A DNA stretch of 64,000 nt from Takakia lepidozioides (GCA_030704615.1 CM060733.1:61134001-61198000), one strand, 5' to 3'. Positions 34,050 through 46,639 are shown, numbered from the stretch's first letter. The notes: a model not told the origin generated them from the sequence alone. Made by a program: numbers and translations.

Positions 34050-36600
34050 GGCCGGCGTGTTCAATTACAATTCCACTAAAAAGTTCTTTCTGAGGGACTC
34101 GAGCGGCAGAACAGATAGCTGATGCCTATCGGATCTCTTCATAATTCATGCTCTTCAGATTAAATGCTAGGCTACGGCATGATGCAGATGTGGTTGAAGT
34201 AAATCAATCTCCTGCTTTTTGAGCTATCTTTGCAACCGCTGGGCTCTTGCAACTCATTCAATTAAATGGATCTTTGAAGGCCTTCTCCGATCCTAGATTC
34301 TCTCATAGGAAAGTTAGGGCTTCTTGCTTGTTTGGGGTTTGGGGTTTGGGCCCAAAGGGTTCCACAAACCATAAACCTAAAACCCTAACACGTGATGCCC
34401 TAGATCCAACGGCCAAGGAAACATCTGGTATAGAAAGGAGTCCCCGTTTAGCTTTATAAGCCGTGTGCGCAAGCTGTCACTCCTCTTCACTGGTGCGTGC
34501 TCTACAGCTCTGTAGGGAGTTCGGTTCACGGCTGGCCCATCGTTCCCACGTTGACGGGCCTTTTAGATAGGCTGCCATCGCAGTTTCTCACTGTATCGTC
34601 CTGCCTGCATACTGTAAGTGGTGACAATCAGTAGTATCTATGCTAGGCTTTTATGCTTGGCCTGTTGTTTGCTTGACAGCTCTACTAGATCCATCTTGTG
34701 TTTATTTTGATGATGATGAAATCAACATATTCCAACACTTGGACTGATATGTACATGATGTGAAATATGCTGCGTTCTTTCTGAATCCCTTTCCTCCATA
34801 ACCTTTTAGACAGTGCTTGGTTGTACGTGGAGGTCATCGGATGATGATAGAAACACACAATCTTAGGACACCTTCTTACACGGTTTCGACTGTGGATGAG
34901 AGTGAATGTTTTCTGACGATGGCTGCACGGATCTGGCTGTTGCTTGTGCTCTTGCGAGCTTGCGAGCTTGCTCTCAATTGCTGGTCGTCATGTACGTTGC
35001 TATAGATTCAATGGTTCTTGGGAGACTCTCTAGCGATGACCAAACAAATACTTTCGTTCTACTTATATGCCTCAAGCAATGAGGAGAAAATTGGAGACCT
35101 GAACTGAAGAGAGTTCTTCTGGTGTTGTGCTTTCTTTTGTCTCGTTCTGTTCTGTGTCCGTCTTCCGGTTCTGGCTTGACGCTTTATTCTGACTGCGGTC
35201 TGTATAGGGTCCCTTGATGTGTTCGAACTGTCGTCCGCTATGAAGACTACATATTAATTTACATGTTAGACTATGGAGATGATTAAATCATCAGTGAATA
35301 ACAACTTTTTTTCTGAGCGGACCGCCAAAGCTGCTCGTCTGCTGATGCTGATTTGCCCTGTCGAAGGTCCTATGTCTGGTTTTCTGTTTTCATCCGTTGT
35401 TTTCGGCGGGGGTGGGCATCCTTGGCGGGATGTTACCTGCACAACATGGAATGGCGCGGCTCATCTGAGCTCTCTATGCCTTAGAATCCTTTGTGAACGC
35501 CGTAGAGAAACGGCTACTTGTTGACGGCGCTCTCTTTTTAGAGAATGTCTCCATGCAGTGAGGTTGCATATTCCATTGCCCTGGGGAGCGACGTCGTTGC
35601 CTTTACCCTTTGGGACAGACCATGCAACCTACATTTCGTCACTCCGAGGTTGATTGTTTGTGAAGTATCCCAGTTCATGATTTTAACCACTGATTGTACT
35701 GTCAAAAGTTGGATCGTTTTTGTTGTCTGGTTCAAATTGTTGAGGAAGTTCTACAAGATATCTGCTGAAAAGGCCTGCACACATGCACATCTACTACAGT
35801 CGTCCACGACAATGCAATAGACAATCAATCAATTGGAGGAACACCTTACTAACCTAGTATCTTGCAGTGAAGGTGATGTTGGACTGCACCATCTTGGTGT
35901 AATATAGTGTAGTTACTCATCAGCCTTCCGGTTCCATTGTGGAACTAGATCAAAATTAAGGTTCGACCTGACTTCAGGTGGCATTTCCTAGTTTTCCCAA
36001 GCTGGTGACCATAATCTTAATGTAGTGGGAAAATGAGAACCCTATCAAACCACAGGTCCACATGACTAGCAGAGGCTCCTATAGACGGTTTAGATGTGAG
36101 CAAGAACTGTGAAGCTAGAAGCAACCTCCAAAAGAAATAATATCTAATGTTTTCACTAAATGTGTGTGTAGGTGAGCCCTTACCGGCCTGTGAGCCCTTA
36201 CCAGCCTGTGAGCCCTTACCAGCCTGTGAAGCCTTACCCAGCTTGAACTGTATACTCCCATACTCTCAAGAAATGTGTTTACACAACAAAGGGGCAAGCG
36301 AAAGAGCAGGCAATGCTCGAGAGGAGTATCAAGCAGTCGGATCTGACACACAGGAGTTCTCATCCGAAGTTTGTTCATTGCCATTACATATACACTAACA
36401 CCCGATTACACCTTCCTGACCTTGTGTCCGGGCGCTGTCTTTATACAAAAGCCCTAGCCCTAGTGGCCTGCCATGTGGCGAGACGTCACAAGCCGAAGCC
36501 CACGGCGCCGCCTTGTAGCCCTAGATCTGATGAAGGGCTAGGATCGAGCCACCAGCAAAAATTAACCCTAACCTAGATATTATTGTAACGATTTAACAAC
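34050..36600. other. 5' flank of the AAA ATPase gene and intergenic DNA
   Basis: No gene recognised. A CTTATAAAGC sequence on the minus strand (about 34,450-34,460) is a possible TATA box for the AAA ATPase gene. A run of GGTTTGG units lies near 34,330-34,352. A 19-20 bp tandem repeat (GTGAGCCCTTACCAGCCT, about 3.5 units) lies at 36,172-36,240. Confidence 0.35.
36172..36240 (+). repeat. Short tandem repeat GTGAGCCCTTACCRGCCT
   Basis: Three and a half near-perfect units of about 19 bp in a row, with single-base changes (ACCGGCC versus ACCAGCC). Non-coding context. Confidence 0.8.
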
Positions 36601-37022
36601 TTTATATGTCAAAAATATATATTATGGATGTGTATCGCTGTTTCGGATGAAACGGGCTGTTTGCAAGCTAAGCAAATATGGGGCTTTACATCTGTAAAGC
36701 CTATCCCCCACGAAAAATCCTAGGCTCCGTGAAGGAAAACAAATAATAGGAAAATATAATCCTCCACTGGGTGAAAAACCTACCACGGAAAACTTGGCAT
36801 TTGCAAATTGGGCCGAGGACAAAACCCTTGGCTAGGAAAACCGTGCAGGGAGTACAGATGATGATACGCCACAGATGATGATACGCCATGAAATGAAATG
36901 TGCTAAGTCCTAGAGAGGTCAAGTCTGAGGATTCCAAAAGTCATCATCCGCAAACTAAGACTTAAGCCGCTGAGAAGAGAAGTGGATCAAGTTGAAGTAG
37001 ATCGGCTAAGAAGATCAAGACA

Positions 37023-38096
37023 TCACTCCACCGTGCGCCCCTCAACATTGATACATGTAAGATCAAAAACTAGCTCGGAATGCACCAAGTCTGTCAAGGA
37101 AACAGGTTCATCCCGCACTTCAGTATTAGAGCCTTGTGGAAGAAGGAGAGCATGTCGCCCACGTAAAATCTGATAGATCAAGTATGGATCGTTAATCTTG
37201 AGTTTAGATTTACATGCATGCTTGTCATGCTGTAATCGAACGTACATGGGCTGTCCCACCCAAAACAGGTTAGAATACTTGACACGCTTGTTAAAATTAC
37301 GGACTTGGGTTAGTTGAGCCTTACCAATGTTCGTCTTAACATCATGGATAGACACCGCATGTCGAGCATGAAGATCCTCAACAAAGGTCTCAAGATCAAC
37401 CGGATCAGCAACAGTAGAGATAAGAGGGGTAGAATGTAAAGGAGAAACACACTTGCGACCATACAGCAACTCAAAAAAAGTCTTATTGGTGCTAGCATGC
37501 ACAGCGGTGCGATAAGCAAAGAGAATAGGGGAAAGAAAGGTATCCCACGCCCTGGTAAGTGCGTCATTCTTCTCCAACATTCGGCAAAGAGTTTGGTTGA
37601 AGCATTCCGTAAGGCCATTGGTTTGGGGATGGTATGGGGCGGTGGTAGAATGCTTAACACCGAAGTTGAAGCAAATCACCGTGAGGAGCTGGTTACAAAA
37701 CTCCTTGCCCTGATCCGTGAGTATCTCCCGAGGACACCCATGTCGCATAAGGATCTCATTGAAGAAGAACTGAGCTACAACATCACTAGCCTTGGAACGC
37801 AAAGGCCGAACTTCTACCCAATTAGTCAAGTAGTCGGTAGCAACACAAAGGTAACTTCGACCCTTTGATGTGAATGTGAGGGGTCCTACCAAGTCAATGC
37901 CAACACGAGCAAAAGCATGGGTGACAGGCAAAGGCTGCAGCTCATACAAAATCCGGGCCCTAGGGAGAGCAATGTTAGCACGACAACCTTCACACGTAGA
38001 AATGAACTCGGTGACGTCTCGGTGAATTCCCAACCAATAGTATATCTCTTGGATGCGGGCCCGGGGGGTGCACTCCAGCCAATATGTACCAGCCAC
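37023..38096 (-). CDS. Ty3/gypsy integrase ORF, isolated fragment
   Basis: An open frame of about 357 codons. The zinc-binding region ends in the CEGC motif. The catalytic core has all three acidic residues in context: VGIDLVGPL (first Asp), LTDQGKEF (second Asp) and HPQTNGLTECFNQ (Glu). The C-terminal part has FWVGQPMYVRLQ and YLIYQILRG, as in gypsy integrases. No RT or RNase H continues on the 5' side: after 38,096 the sequence changes to unrelated DNA, so this is a 5'-truncated element despite the intact core. The sequence differs clearly from the methyltransferase-bearing gypsy at 51.9-53.2 kb. No LTR identified. Confidence 0.8.
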   Translation of the reverse strand: MAGTYWLECTPRARIQEIYYWLGIHRDVTEFISTCEGCRANIALPRARILYELQPLPVTHAFARVGIDLVGPLTFTSKGRSYLCVATDYLTNWVEVRPLRSKASDVVAQFFFNEILMRHGCPREILTDQGKEFCNQLLTVICFNFGVKHSTTAPYHPQTNGLTECFNQTLCRMLEKNDALTRAWDTFLSPILFAYRTAVHASTNKTFFELLYGRKCVSPLHSTPLISTVADPVDLETFVEDLHARHAVSIHDVKTNIGKAQLTQVRNFNKRVKYSNLFWVGQPMYVRLQHDKHACKSKLKINDPYLIYQILRGRHALLLPQGSNTEVRDEPVSLTDLVHSELVFDLTCINVEGRTVE

Positions 38097-38204
38097 GTGC
38101 GTGCACAGGAGGGGGTATTTTAAACCCCTCCATGTACAACATTATACATATAGAGGGGGGTTTATATCACCTTAAATATAATCTTACAGGAGGGGGTTAC
38201 TAAG

Positions 38205-38300
38205 TTTTAGGAGTAGTTTAGTGGTAAGGGCGTAGAATGTGGCGTGACACATCGCGGGATCAAATCGCGATGCAATGTTTTTTTCTTTTTCTTTTTTTTC
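38205..38300 (+). repeat. tRNA-like SINE head with pyrimidine tail
   Basis: TAGTTTAGTGGTAAGGGCG resembles a tRNA A box region. About 35 bp on, CGGGATCAAATCGCG resembles a B box. Then a T/C-rich run (about 38,277-38,305) could end pol III transcription. About 70 bp, typical of the 5' head of plant tRNA-derived SINEs. It is not a functional tRNA gene: I cannot fold acceptor and anticodon arms. Confidence 0.5.
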
Positions 38301-38639
38301 TTTTCTCCCCGCGATCTGTCTCCCGCGGGCTCTCTTTTCCCTCCTCCCCCGCACCCCTTCCGTGTCAGCATGGTCTTAGCATGCCATGAGCTTTGTGACC
38401 CTCTCTCTTTCTTGTTTCTTTTTTCCTCTTATCCCATTAGATCTTTGAGCTTCCTGCAGCCATTGTGAAGTACAATCGCATTCTACCAAGATTTGGCGTT
38501 TGCGGAATAGTGGCACCCTTCCATGGCCTAAGCATACTCAACAAGGCCTGGCTCCGGAGGCTGAGACAGAAGCTTCAGTTCATCTTGTGGCTCCAGAGAA
38601 ACCTGGTCGCTATCTCTCATTGGCGTCTGGTAGCACCAG

Positions 38640-39738
38640 CTGGTCCTAAGTTTGGTCATCGGGTTTGGGTTTTGATTCAGGTATGTCCAAACTGATTGCT
38701 TTTCTTTCGTTCTGTTCCTCTACGCCTCTCCACCTATCCTCAGCCTCGAGACTTTCAAAGTTGGTAAACAGGGGTATAGGCACAATTCCCTTGATAGAAT
38801 TGAAGAGAGCGTCTCTTTGGTGAGAGAACCCCGGACAGTGTATCAGAAAACGAATACTGTCTTCAGGTTGCCCACACAATGGGCAGTGCACTCCCCCTTT
38901 CCTCTCTACTTTTGTTTGTTGTTCAAAGGTAGGCTTCCTGCCCTGAGTTTAAATTTCAGTCTACTGCCGAGAGTGGGTGGACCCTTGAGGTCATCCAAGA
39001 TGTCACCCCCATGTCACTGACTGGAACAAGTTCAGGGAAGTTCTCTGCCTAACTTCATTTTCATCAGACAATCTCATGGCAACAGACATGGCTTCCGACA
39101 CTACAGCCTCTAAGTCAGATTTATCCAGCAGGGTCAAGACTTGCGGATCCAGATCAAGGTCCTTGAGAATCTTTTCTACTCTCTTCTGCCAGGACTTCGC
39201 CTGTTTGACAGGGTTTAGGGTTTCCAAGATATAGAGTCGATTAACTTAGGATATCCGGTGTTGGGCATATGTTGCAGCTGACCCCACCATCTGACCTTGA
39301 TTTCATCTCGTCGGGAGCTTAATGATGGAATGCCAAATTCACCCCGAACAGCCACATTGGCTGTTTTGGAGCATGCTGACATACACTCCTTAAGCGCCCC
39401 CACTTGAATGGATTCTAGAGACTTAGCCTGGTTGGAGTTATCAACCCATATAGCAGATCCGTACTCCAAGGCAGGTCTACTAACGCGAGAAAGCATGGTT
39501 TTCTTAACCTCAGAGTTGACCCCTGTGCAGTGGAAAATTTAGTGAGCCCCAGAGCTTTGCCCATTTGGTGAGAGAACCCCAGACAGTGTATCAGAAAATG
39601 AATATTGTCTTCAGATTGCCCACACAATGGGCAGTGCACTCCCCTTTCCTCTCTGCTTCTGTTTGTTGTTCAAAGGTAGGCTTCCTGCCCTGAGTTTAAA
39701 TTTCAGTCTAGTGCCGAGAGTGGGTGGACCCTTGAGGT
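38640..39738 (-). mobile_element. LINE 3' fragments flanking the giant transposon on the left
   Basis: The minus strand encodes parts of a LINE ORF2 C-terminus: RPALEYGSAIWVDNSNQAKS and RRDEIKVRWWGQLQHMPN (39,496-39,215), KQAKSWQKRVEKILKDLDLD (39,227-39,003) and CPLCGQPEDSIRFLIHCPGF (38,891-38,646). A second copy of the Cys/His piece lies at 39,639-39,540. The same sequence, almost base for base, lies at 60,567-62,020. It ends exactly where the giant element begins, with CTTGAGGT at 39,731-39,738. Confidence 0.8.
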
Positions 39739-39763
39739 GAGGTTTACTATTTCATGAGCAGAA

Positions 39764-39806
39764 ACCATGAGCCATGAGCCGCATGAGCCGCATGAGCGGT
39801 GAGCCG
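39764..39806 (+). repeat. Left subterminal CATGAGCC repeats
   Basis: CATGAGC occurs five times within about 55 bp of the left end, mostly as CATGAGCC or CATGAGCCG. The right end has the inverted counterpart (GGCTCATGGCTCGTGGCTCATG). Clustered short repeats at both ends are typical transposase binding regions. Confidence 0.65.
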
Positions 39807-40699
39807 AAGTCTAAGATACGCGGATTTCATGAACGGACTCCTCCAAATTTGGAAATGCGGCAGATTAAACAAGTATTAAAATAATAGTTTTTTATTTGAC
39901 CTTGCCGTTTTTGGACGTTCCACCGGCACTGTCCCCAGCAACTAGTGGCACCTCAGTGTTGACACTCAACCGGTCATGAACATGTCCCTAACCCCCTCTC
40001 CACAAGGTAACGGGGTAGAGAACCTGTTGCGGCTTATGGTTTGGAATACTAAGTTCCTAACATAGCCTACACCTGTACCTGCATCCACCGCAAGCACTCC
40101 TATGGTTGGCTGGTCATCACCTCCAACCTCACCACAGGAGAAACAATGATGGTCTGGCTGGTCATCACCCCAGCCTCACCATCGAGAGCATGCTCTAGGA
40201 CTGGCCGGTGATCAAATCCGGACCAATCACCTATAAAAACAAGCGCCCACACAAAACTAGCATGGCGCACAGTCAAGCATGCAGGTATGGAGGGGATCCA
40301 AACACAAGAAAATCAGATCGACAACTCCCCCACACCAAAAACAACTCCACGGTGTTGCTCCTGCAAGGACACCCCAGCCCAAACCCGGACTGACTCTTGC
40401 CTCCACCTACGGAAAGGTCTTGGCCTAATGAGAGGGGGGGAAACTACGAGGAAGAGAAGCTTAAAGCAATGCCTAACCCCAGCATGCTCTCATTCCCAAC
40501 ACTCTGCCTCTCCTCTCTACCCTCACTTGCATGACCATGGGGAATATCATGAAGATACTCCTCAAACCGCCCTCCACGAGCTTCAAAATTCGGCCTTCCA
40601 GACCACATGCCAGTCCTTAGTCCACCAGTGCCTCCACGAGTCAGCACAGGCCATCCACAAGGTCAACACGGGCCACCACAGACCAGCACAGGCCCACAC

Positions 40700-42167
40700 A
40701 GGCTCCTGGTCAAAGCCGTCACAGTCCCACAGGCCACTGGGCACAGCCTGTCACAGCCCCTCACACTCGTCACAGCGCAAAGCATCAGGCACAGCTTTTT
40801 GGGCCTGTCACAGCCCCAAGGCCGCAGGCCCGCGGCCTGTCACAGCCCGTCACAGCCCCAAAGGCCATGGGCACGGGCCTTTTGTCACAGCCCCTCACAG
40901 CCCGTCACAAGCCTCAAAGGCCTCAGGCAAGGCAGTTTTTGGTCACACAGCCCCTCACAGCCCCAAAGGCCTAAGGCACGGCCCTGTCACAGCCCACTTC
41001 ACAGCCCGTCTAGTCAAGCCCCCAAGGCCTCAGGCGCGGCCTGTCACAGACCCTCACAAGCCCATCACAGCCTCAAAGGCCTCAGGCACGGCCTGTCACA
41101 GCCCCTCACAGCCCGTCACAGCCCCAAAGGCCAATGGGCACGGCCTTTTTGTCACAGGCCCCTCACAGCCCGTAACAGCTACAAAGGCCTCAGGCACGGC
41201 CTGTCACAGCCCATCACAGCCCCCACAAAAGGCCTCAGGCACGGCCTGTCACAGCCCTCACAGCCCGTCGTTCACGCCCCAAAGGCCTCAGGCTCGGATG
41301 TCAACAGCCCCCTCACAAGCCCGGGCACTAGCCCCAAGGCCTAGGCAGGGCACGGGCCTGTCACAGCCCCTCACAGACCCGTCACAGCCCCCAGGCCTCA
41401 GGCACGGCCTGTCACAGCCCGTAAAGCCCGTCACAGCCTTCAAAGGCCGGCAGGCACACGGCTTTGTCAACAAGCCCCTCACAGCCGCCACAGCCTCAAG
41501 GCCTCAGGCACGGCCTTTTTGTCACAGCCCCGCACATCCCCTTATATTAGGCCTCAGGCACGGCCTGTCACAGCCCCTATCAGCCCGTCACAGCCCCAAA
41601 AAGCCTCGGGCAACGGCCTGTCACCAGCCCCTTCAAGCCAGTTACAGCCCCAAAGGCCATGGGAACGGCTGTGTACAGCCACTCACAGCCGTCACAGCGT
41701 AAGGCCTCAGGCACGGCCCGGTGCAACAGCCCCTCACAGCCCATCACAGCCCCAAAGGCCATGGGCACAGCTGTCACAGCCGTCACAGCCCAACAGGCCT
41801 CCAGGGCACATGAGCACAGCACGGCACAGCCCGTCAAAGCCCCAAAGGCCACTGGGCCACAGCCTGTCACCGCCTTGACACAGCCCGTTACAAGCCCCAC
41901 AGGGCACAGGGCACAGGCCTTGTCACAGTCCATCACAGCCCATCACGCCTCAAAGGCCTCAGGCACGGCCTGTCACAGCCCCTCAACAGCCCATCACAGC
42001 CCCCAAAAGGCCATGGGCAAAGCCTTTGTCACAGCCCGTCACAGCCCCACACAGCCTGTCACAGCCCAAAAAGGACCACGGGCAAGCCTGTGTCAACAGC
42101 CCATCACAGCCGTCAAGCTCGCACAGACCTGTCAGCCAGTCACAGCCCCGAGTCACAGCCGGCCACA
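40700..42167 (+). repeat. GC-rich minisatellite, unit about 51 bp, running into the gap
   Basis: Degenerate tandem units of GGCCTCAGGCACGGCCTGTCACAGCCC followed by two or three CTCACAGCCCGTCACAGCCCC and AAA. Units vary by small indels. Long open frames across it are low-complexity Ser/Pro/Gln/Ala reading of the repeat and not genes. It stops at the N gap, so its full length is unknown. Confidence 0.9.
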
Positions 42168-42667
42168 NNNNNNNNNNNNNNNNNNNNNNNNNNNNNNNNN
42201 NNNNNNNNNNNNNNNNNNNNNNNNNNNNNNNNNNNNNNNNNNNNNNNNNNNNNNNNNNNNNNNNNNNNNNNNNNNNNNNNNNNNNNNNNNNNNNNNNNNN
42301 NNNNNNNNNNNNNNNNNNNNNNNNNNNNNNNNNNNNNNNNNNNNNNNNNNNNNNNNNNNNNNNNNNNNNNNNNNNNNNNNNNNNNNNNNNNNNNNNNNNN
42401 NNNNNNNNNNNNNNNNNNNNNNNNNNNNNNNNNNNNNNNNNNNNNNNNNNNNNNNNNNNNNNNNNNNNNNNNNNNNNNNNNNNNNNNNNNNNNNNNNNNN
42501 NNNNNNNNNNNNNNNNNNNNNNNNNNNNNNNNNNNNNNNNNNNNNNNNNNNNNNNNNNNNNNNNNNNNNNNNNNNNNNNNNNNNNNNNNNNNNNNNNNNN
42601 NNNNNNNNNNNNNNNNNNNNNNNNNNNNNNNNNNNNNNNNNNNNNNNNNNNNNNNNNNNNNNNNNNN
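42168..42667. other. Assembly gap (500 N)
   Basis: Exactly 500 N bases, the usual placeholder for a gap of unknown size, beginning inside the minisatellite. Confidence 1.
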
Positions 42668-43079
42668 CCTGTGATCAGGGCTCCTCTCCTAGTGAGGCGT
42701 CCTCCCGCCTCCTTGAGTGCCTTGGGCCCTACAAGGGTCTTCAGCAGCCCCCCATACCTATCTTCTGCTATGCCCCCCCACGAGCAAGGGGCACCCCCTC
42801 ATGGTCCCGACCTCCCTTCCCTCAAGGCAAAGGGCCTCGACACCAATAGCCAGCAATATTACGTAATCCCTTCGCTCCCCTGACTTACTAAGCTTGCATA
42901 CACGTTGGGGTCCACTGCCACCCCTTGGCGAGAGGCAACATGCTGAGGCTGTCCAGGAAGCCACACACCTCATAAAAGAGGAGGTGAAATTGAGCCCCGT
43001 AGTCAGACCACGCAGATTCAGCTGAAGGCAGCCCACCGATTGCTCTTGGCAAAACATGTCTGAATATGGTTCGAGCCGA

Positions 43080-45360
43080 CCGAGAGCCCTTGACCGAAGA
43101 CGAGATGCGTGACCTCTTGGAGTCCGTCTCGCACGTTTGTATCCCGAATGGCGGAATCGATCGTACTTGCAAGCAGGAGTTCGGCAGGGGAGTCGGAACA
43201 TGTACTCAATCCTGGAGGTGAAACGAATGACTGGATATGCCTACATCCAAGTCGCAGGTTTCCATGGCAGGCAAGCAAATCCGATCGTTGTTACATTTTC
43301 AAAATGTCGACGTGTGGGCCTGGAGTGGAGTCGACTTGTCACTCGCATGACAACTGGAAACTTGTCGAATGCTTGGGTGATGTTTGAATCACATCAAGCG
43401 AATTACAAACCATCAGTGGGTGACTATGGGTGCGCATGTTTATGACATCACTCCAAGAGGCTCATGACGATTGCAATCTGCGAGATGAAAGGGGAGGACA
43501 CACAGTCCGAGAATGCTCTGTGGGAGGGCATAAAGAGCAGCTGGCAAGGGCGGGATTGCCAGAGCCCAATTTCATTCAGGGGATTCATGGCAGACAACGC
43601 TCAGGCCAACTGGGCAGCGGTGCGGCGCGTGTACGTGAGGAACCCCAATGTTCCAATGAGGGAAAGAGAGATCCTGTGGATTCCATTGGATGCAGAGTCT
43701 ATCCCACTACACTACCAAATTTGTTGCTAGCTCATTCCACCAGGCTGAACAACCGTGTCCTTTGTACGGCGTGGAAGGATGCACCCACATTTGATGACGC
43801 GGAGGTTAGTTTGCTATCATCGAGGCTTGGTGGAACACGTCAGGTTAGGGAGACAACCAATCTGGGAGCATTGCACAGCTGGTTGGGGTGGTGGCATTTT
43901 CGGTATCGACAGGTCGGACAGTACATGCGAGGTAGGCTGCTGTCATTTTCGTTCTTTGTCTTTCTTCTGTTATGGACGATTCGATTGGTCCCTCACCATT
44001 GTTTCGTGTCCTTCTAGGAGCGGTGCTTGGATTCCGACACGGACATGCCGAACACGAATATGGCAGAATCGGTCCACTCCTCCTGGCGAGCGTCTTCTGC
44101 CGCACATCTGGTGGACGTAGTGACGGCCACAACGGAGGACATCGAAGAGCAATCATGCAGCAAGCCACGTACTACAATTTTCTGAGCGGCAAACCAATGG
44201 GGCTTTGGGCCGGACAGGGAGGAATTGTTGGTACGAACAGTTTGCGGTCCAAGAATCCACTGAATGGGCGACAGCATTGCGAGAGAAGATCAAAGTGACG
44301 CCTCTGCAAAAAACCGCAGAGGTGAACACCTAGAGGGGGACGTCCGGACTTGCCCTGTGAGGCGGAGATTGAAGAGGAATCCGGGTGCGAAGAGGATTCC
44401 TGGAGATCCGACAGGAACATTCGGACAGCACCTCGAGGTCCCGTCATGTTGCCGCACAATGTTGTCTTCCGCAGTGGAAGCCCAATAAATTCCAGATCGC
44501 CGTCGCCTTCAACCGAGGATTTCGTGCGAGAAATTCCCACCGCTCCCTTGCCCCTCTTCCGCCCGCTGTTATGCAGTATGGCCAAGCCATTGTGGAGACG
44601 ACTGTGTCTGCATCACAGTGGAGAATTGCTCGCACAAAGCGTCGTTTCGAGGAAGGTTTCCGCAATTCGTGTGGATACACGCAACGTTGTTTAGAGATGA
44701 TAAAAGGAATCCAGAGGGGCTGTCCCTGCTCCTACTTTTACAGGAAGATTGTCCATGCAAAGTTTGCGGAGGCGACAACCACCCATTTCTGGTTCTGCAT
44801 GCACGACATTATGACTTGCGTGTATGGAAAGCCCATGTACGGCATACAAACAAGGCCAGAGGCTCCCCCGGTGTGCCGGTGGAACCAGGCTGCGATCTGA
44901 GTCAGTTTGAGGGCCGACGCCCTTACCCCCGCCACAGATTTCGGATGGTGCAGCGCACTGACGTCCCCAGACAACCATTTTCGCTTCCACGCCCTCCACC
45001 ACACCGACCCCTGTGAGAGCAAGAACAATGGACACGACAGCTCTAAGCATCCTACACACCGTTGGGGGAACCGAAGAGGCGGCGACCTCCCTCAAAAGTG
45101 AACGAGACAGGATGGGGAATGCACTTCGGATGAACTGTACAATCCAGAGCTCGACAGAAGTGCCCCCACCAGGATTCGGGCGTGTGTATCAGATGGCCAC
45201 GACAGGCTCAGCTGTTCGCAATGAGGTGTTACACCATCACCATTTCAGAATTACCCACCTGCAATTGCAACCGACTTCCAGATCATGGCGAACAAGGGGC
45301 ATCATACTGCCCTTCAAGCATTTGTACTACGTGTACCTAAAGAGACTCCCGTTGTAATTC
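43080..45360 (+). pseudogene. Mutator-like transposase relic (DDE-like core and SWIM zinc finger)
   Basis: Fragments in several plus-strand frames appear in a logical order. First GYAYIQVAGFHGRQANPIVV (about 43,225-43,290), then FRGFMADNAQANWAAVRRVY (about 43,575-43,635), which resembles the second-Asp region of MULE transposases. Next LGWWHFRYRQVGQYMR (about 43,885-43,930) and NTNMAESVHSSWRAS (about 44,055-44,100), as in the Asn/Glu region near the third catalytic residue. Near the end are CNCNR and, in another frame, FKHLYYVYLKRL (45,255-45,350), fitting a SWIM finger (CxC...CxH) whose third Cys is now Phe. Stops and frameshifts lie between the pieces and some may be introns. This is the likely original transposase of the giant element. 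Confidence 0.5.
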
Positions 45361-46450
45361 CACAACTCATCACTTCATACATCACCAGGGTTGAGCCCCC
45401 AGGAGGTTCACTCTTCTGAATATGGATCCAGGGGACCAGTGACTTGGCTTGCGGTCCCAATACAATGGTAACCCCATCCTTTTCGGTAGTAGAACTGTAC
45501 TGTCGCCATTACCTCAGACTTGGCACAAAAGGTCCGACATATGTCTTGCCTACCAGTAACCTGTTTTGCTCGAACTAGATATTACTATATCGTTCACTTG
45601 TTTCCACGTGCATGTATTTTTGTATGTTGGAGGGTTCATGTTTTTCTGCTTTCCGAAAACTTGCTTTCCTCATTCGACCCTCCGACAATGAAATGCGGCG
45701 CCGCATTTCCAAGTATCGTCGTAGGTACTGGTAGAGGCGGCCTTCGCCAACACCAACCGCTCCGAAATTTCGCACGTGCGAACCCTAAATGCGGTCACCT
45801 TATTTCCCAGTTCAGTTGCAAACCTTTCCCGCCGAATACCGAAGAAGACAAATTTGAAGTACTTGCAGACTCATTGGTGCAGACTCCATTGGTTCAATCG
45901 CGGCAAAAGGGTCAGCTTCATTCCAATGTTAAGGCATGTAAAACACGCGGAATACTCTATACAGGCCAGTATGCGACGTCCTTTTGCAGTGGTATACTGG
46001 ATTCCCGTTGCACGGTCACTTATTTCCATGAGCGGTCTAAAAAACCATGAGCGGACTTGTTACTGACGACACATATCTTCGCCGCATTCACTAGCGTACT
46101 AGTGGGTACACGAGACGAGGTGTGCGTTTTAGCCACCTTCACCTCCTGTGTCTTCCCGAAGTTTCTGATTCGGATTGTGAATCAGGAGGGCTCATACCGG
46201 CGGTGCAATCGTTTCTTGCCATTTTTGTGGACACAATGGAGAGATGTATGGAGCTACCAAGGGGCCACGAAGGTACTCTGGGGCGGTGGGCACCATCGAG
46301 TTGGATGATTTTATACAGAGTTTTGATAGTTGGTGTGATTTGCAGCAAATGCGCAATCCACAACTATTTACGCCTTTCATGGCATGGAGGGCTGTTTCAG
46401 CACCTTGAGGGGCCGCCTATGGATGATTACCATGAGTTCAGGCGGGGCAT
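45361..46450 (+). other. Unassigned segment between transposase relic and nested gypsy element
   Basis: No domain recognised. It contains one palindrome copy at 45,690-45,710 and a decayed one at about 45,786-45,807. A plus-strand frame at 46,122-46,457 is open but matches no family I know. The left boundary of the nested gypsy element falls near 46,450-46,600; I see no 5' LTR here. Confidence 0.35.
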
Positions 46451-46639
46451 GAGTTAAGATCGAGAGTGGAGGATGTACTGGTCACAGCCGACTATGTCTC
46501 CATCACTAGGGGCACTAGAGCCACGAGGGCAGTGGCTACACTCCGCTGCAACCGGCAGCTTCACGCAAGTAGCATTGGGACTGTGTACGTAGCTACGACA
46601 TCCACCCAGCCACTACCGCACCAGCACTAGCACCCGTGC

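Noticed and set aside
34325-34355. Telomere-like GGTTTGGGGTTTGGG run
   Set aside because: Only a few units, not the TTTAGGG plant telomere repeat, and in the middle of a gene-bearing region.
38205-38280. A functional tRNA gene
   Set aside because: Box-like elements are present but I could not form acceptor, D and anticodon arms.
40287-42849. Very long open frames through the CACAGCCC region
   Set aside because: They are low-complexity translations of the minisatellite and pass through the N gap; other frames are open too, and no domain appears.
44385-45101. Several overlapping frames in both directions as separate genes
   Set aside because: They overlap the transposase relic and show no independent motifs; best read as linker pieces or shadows.
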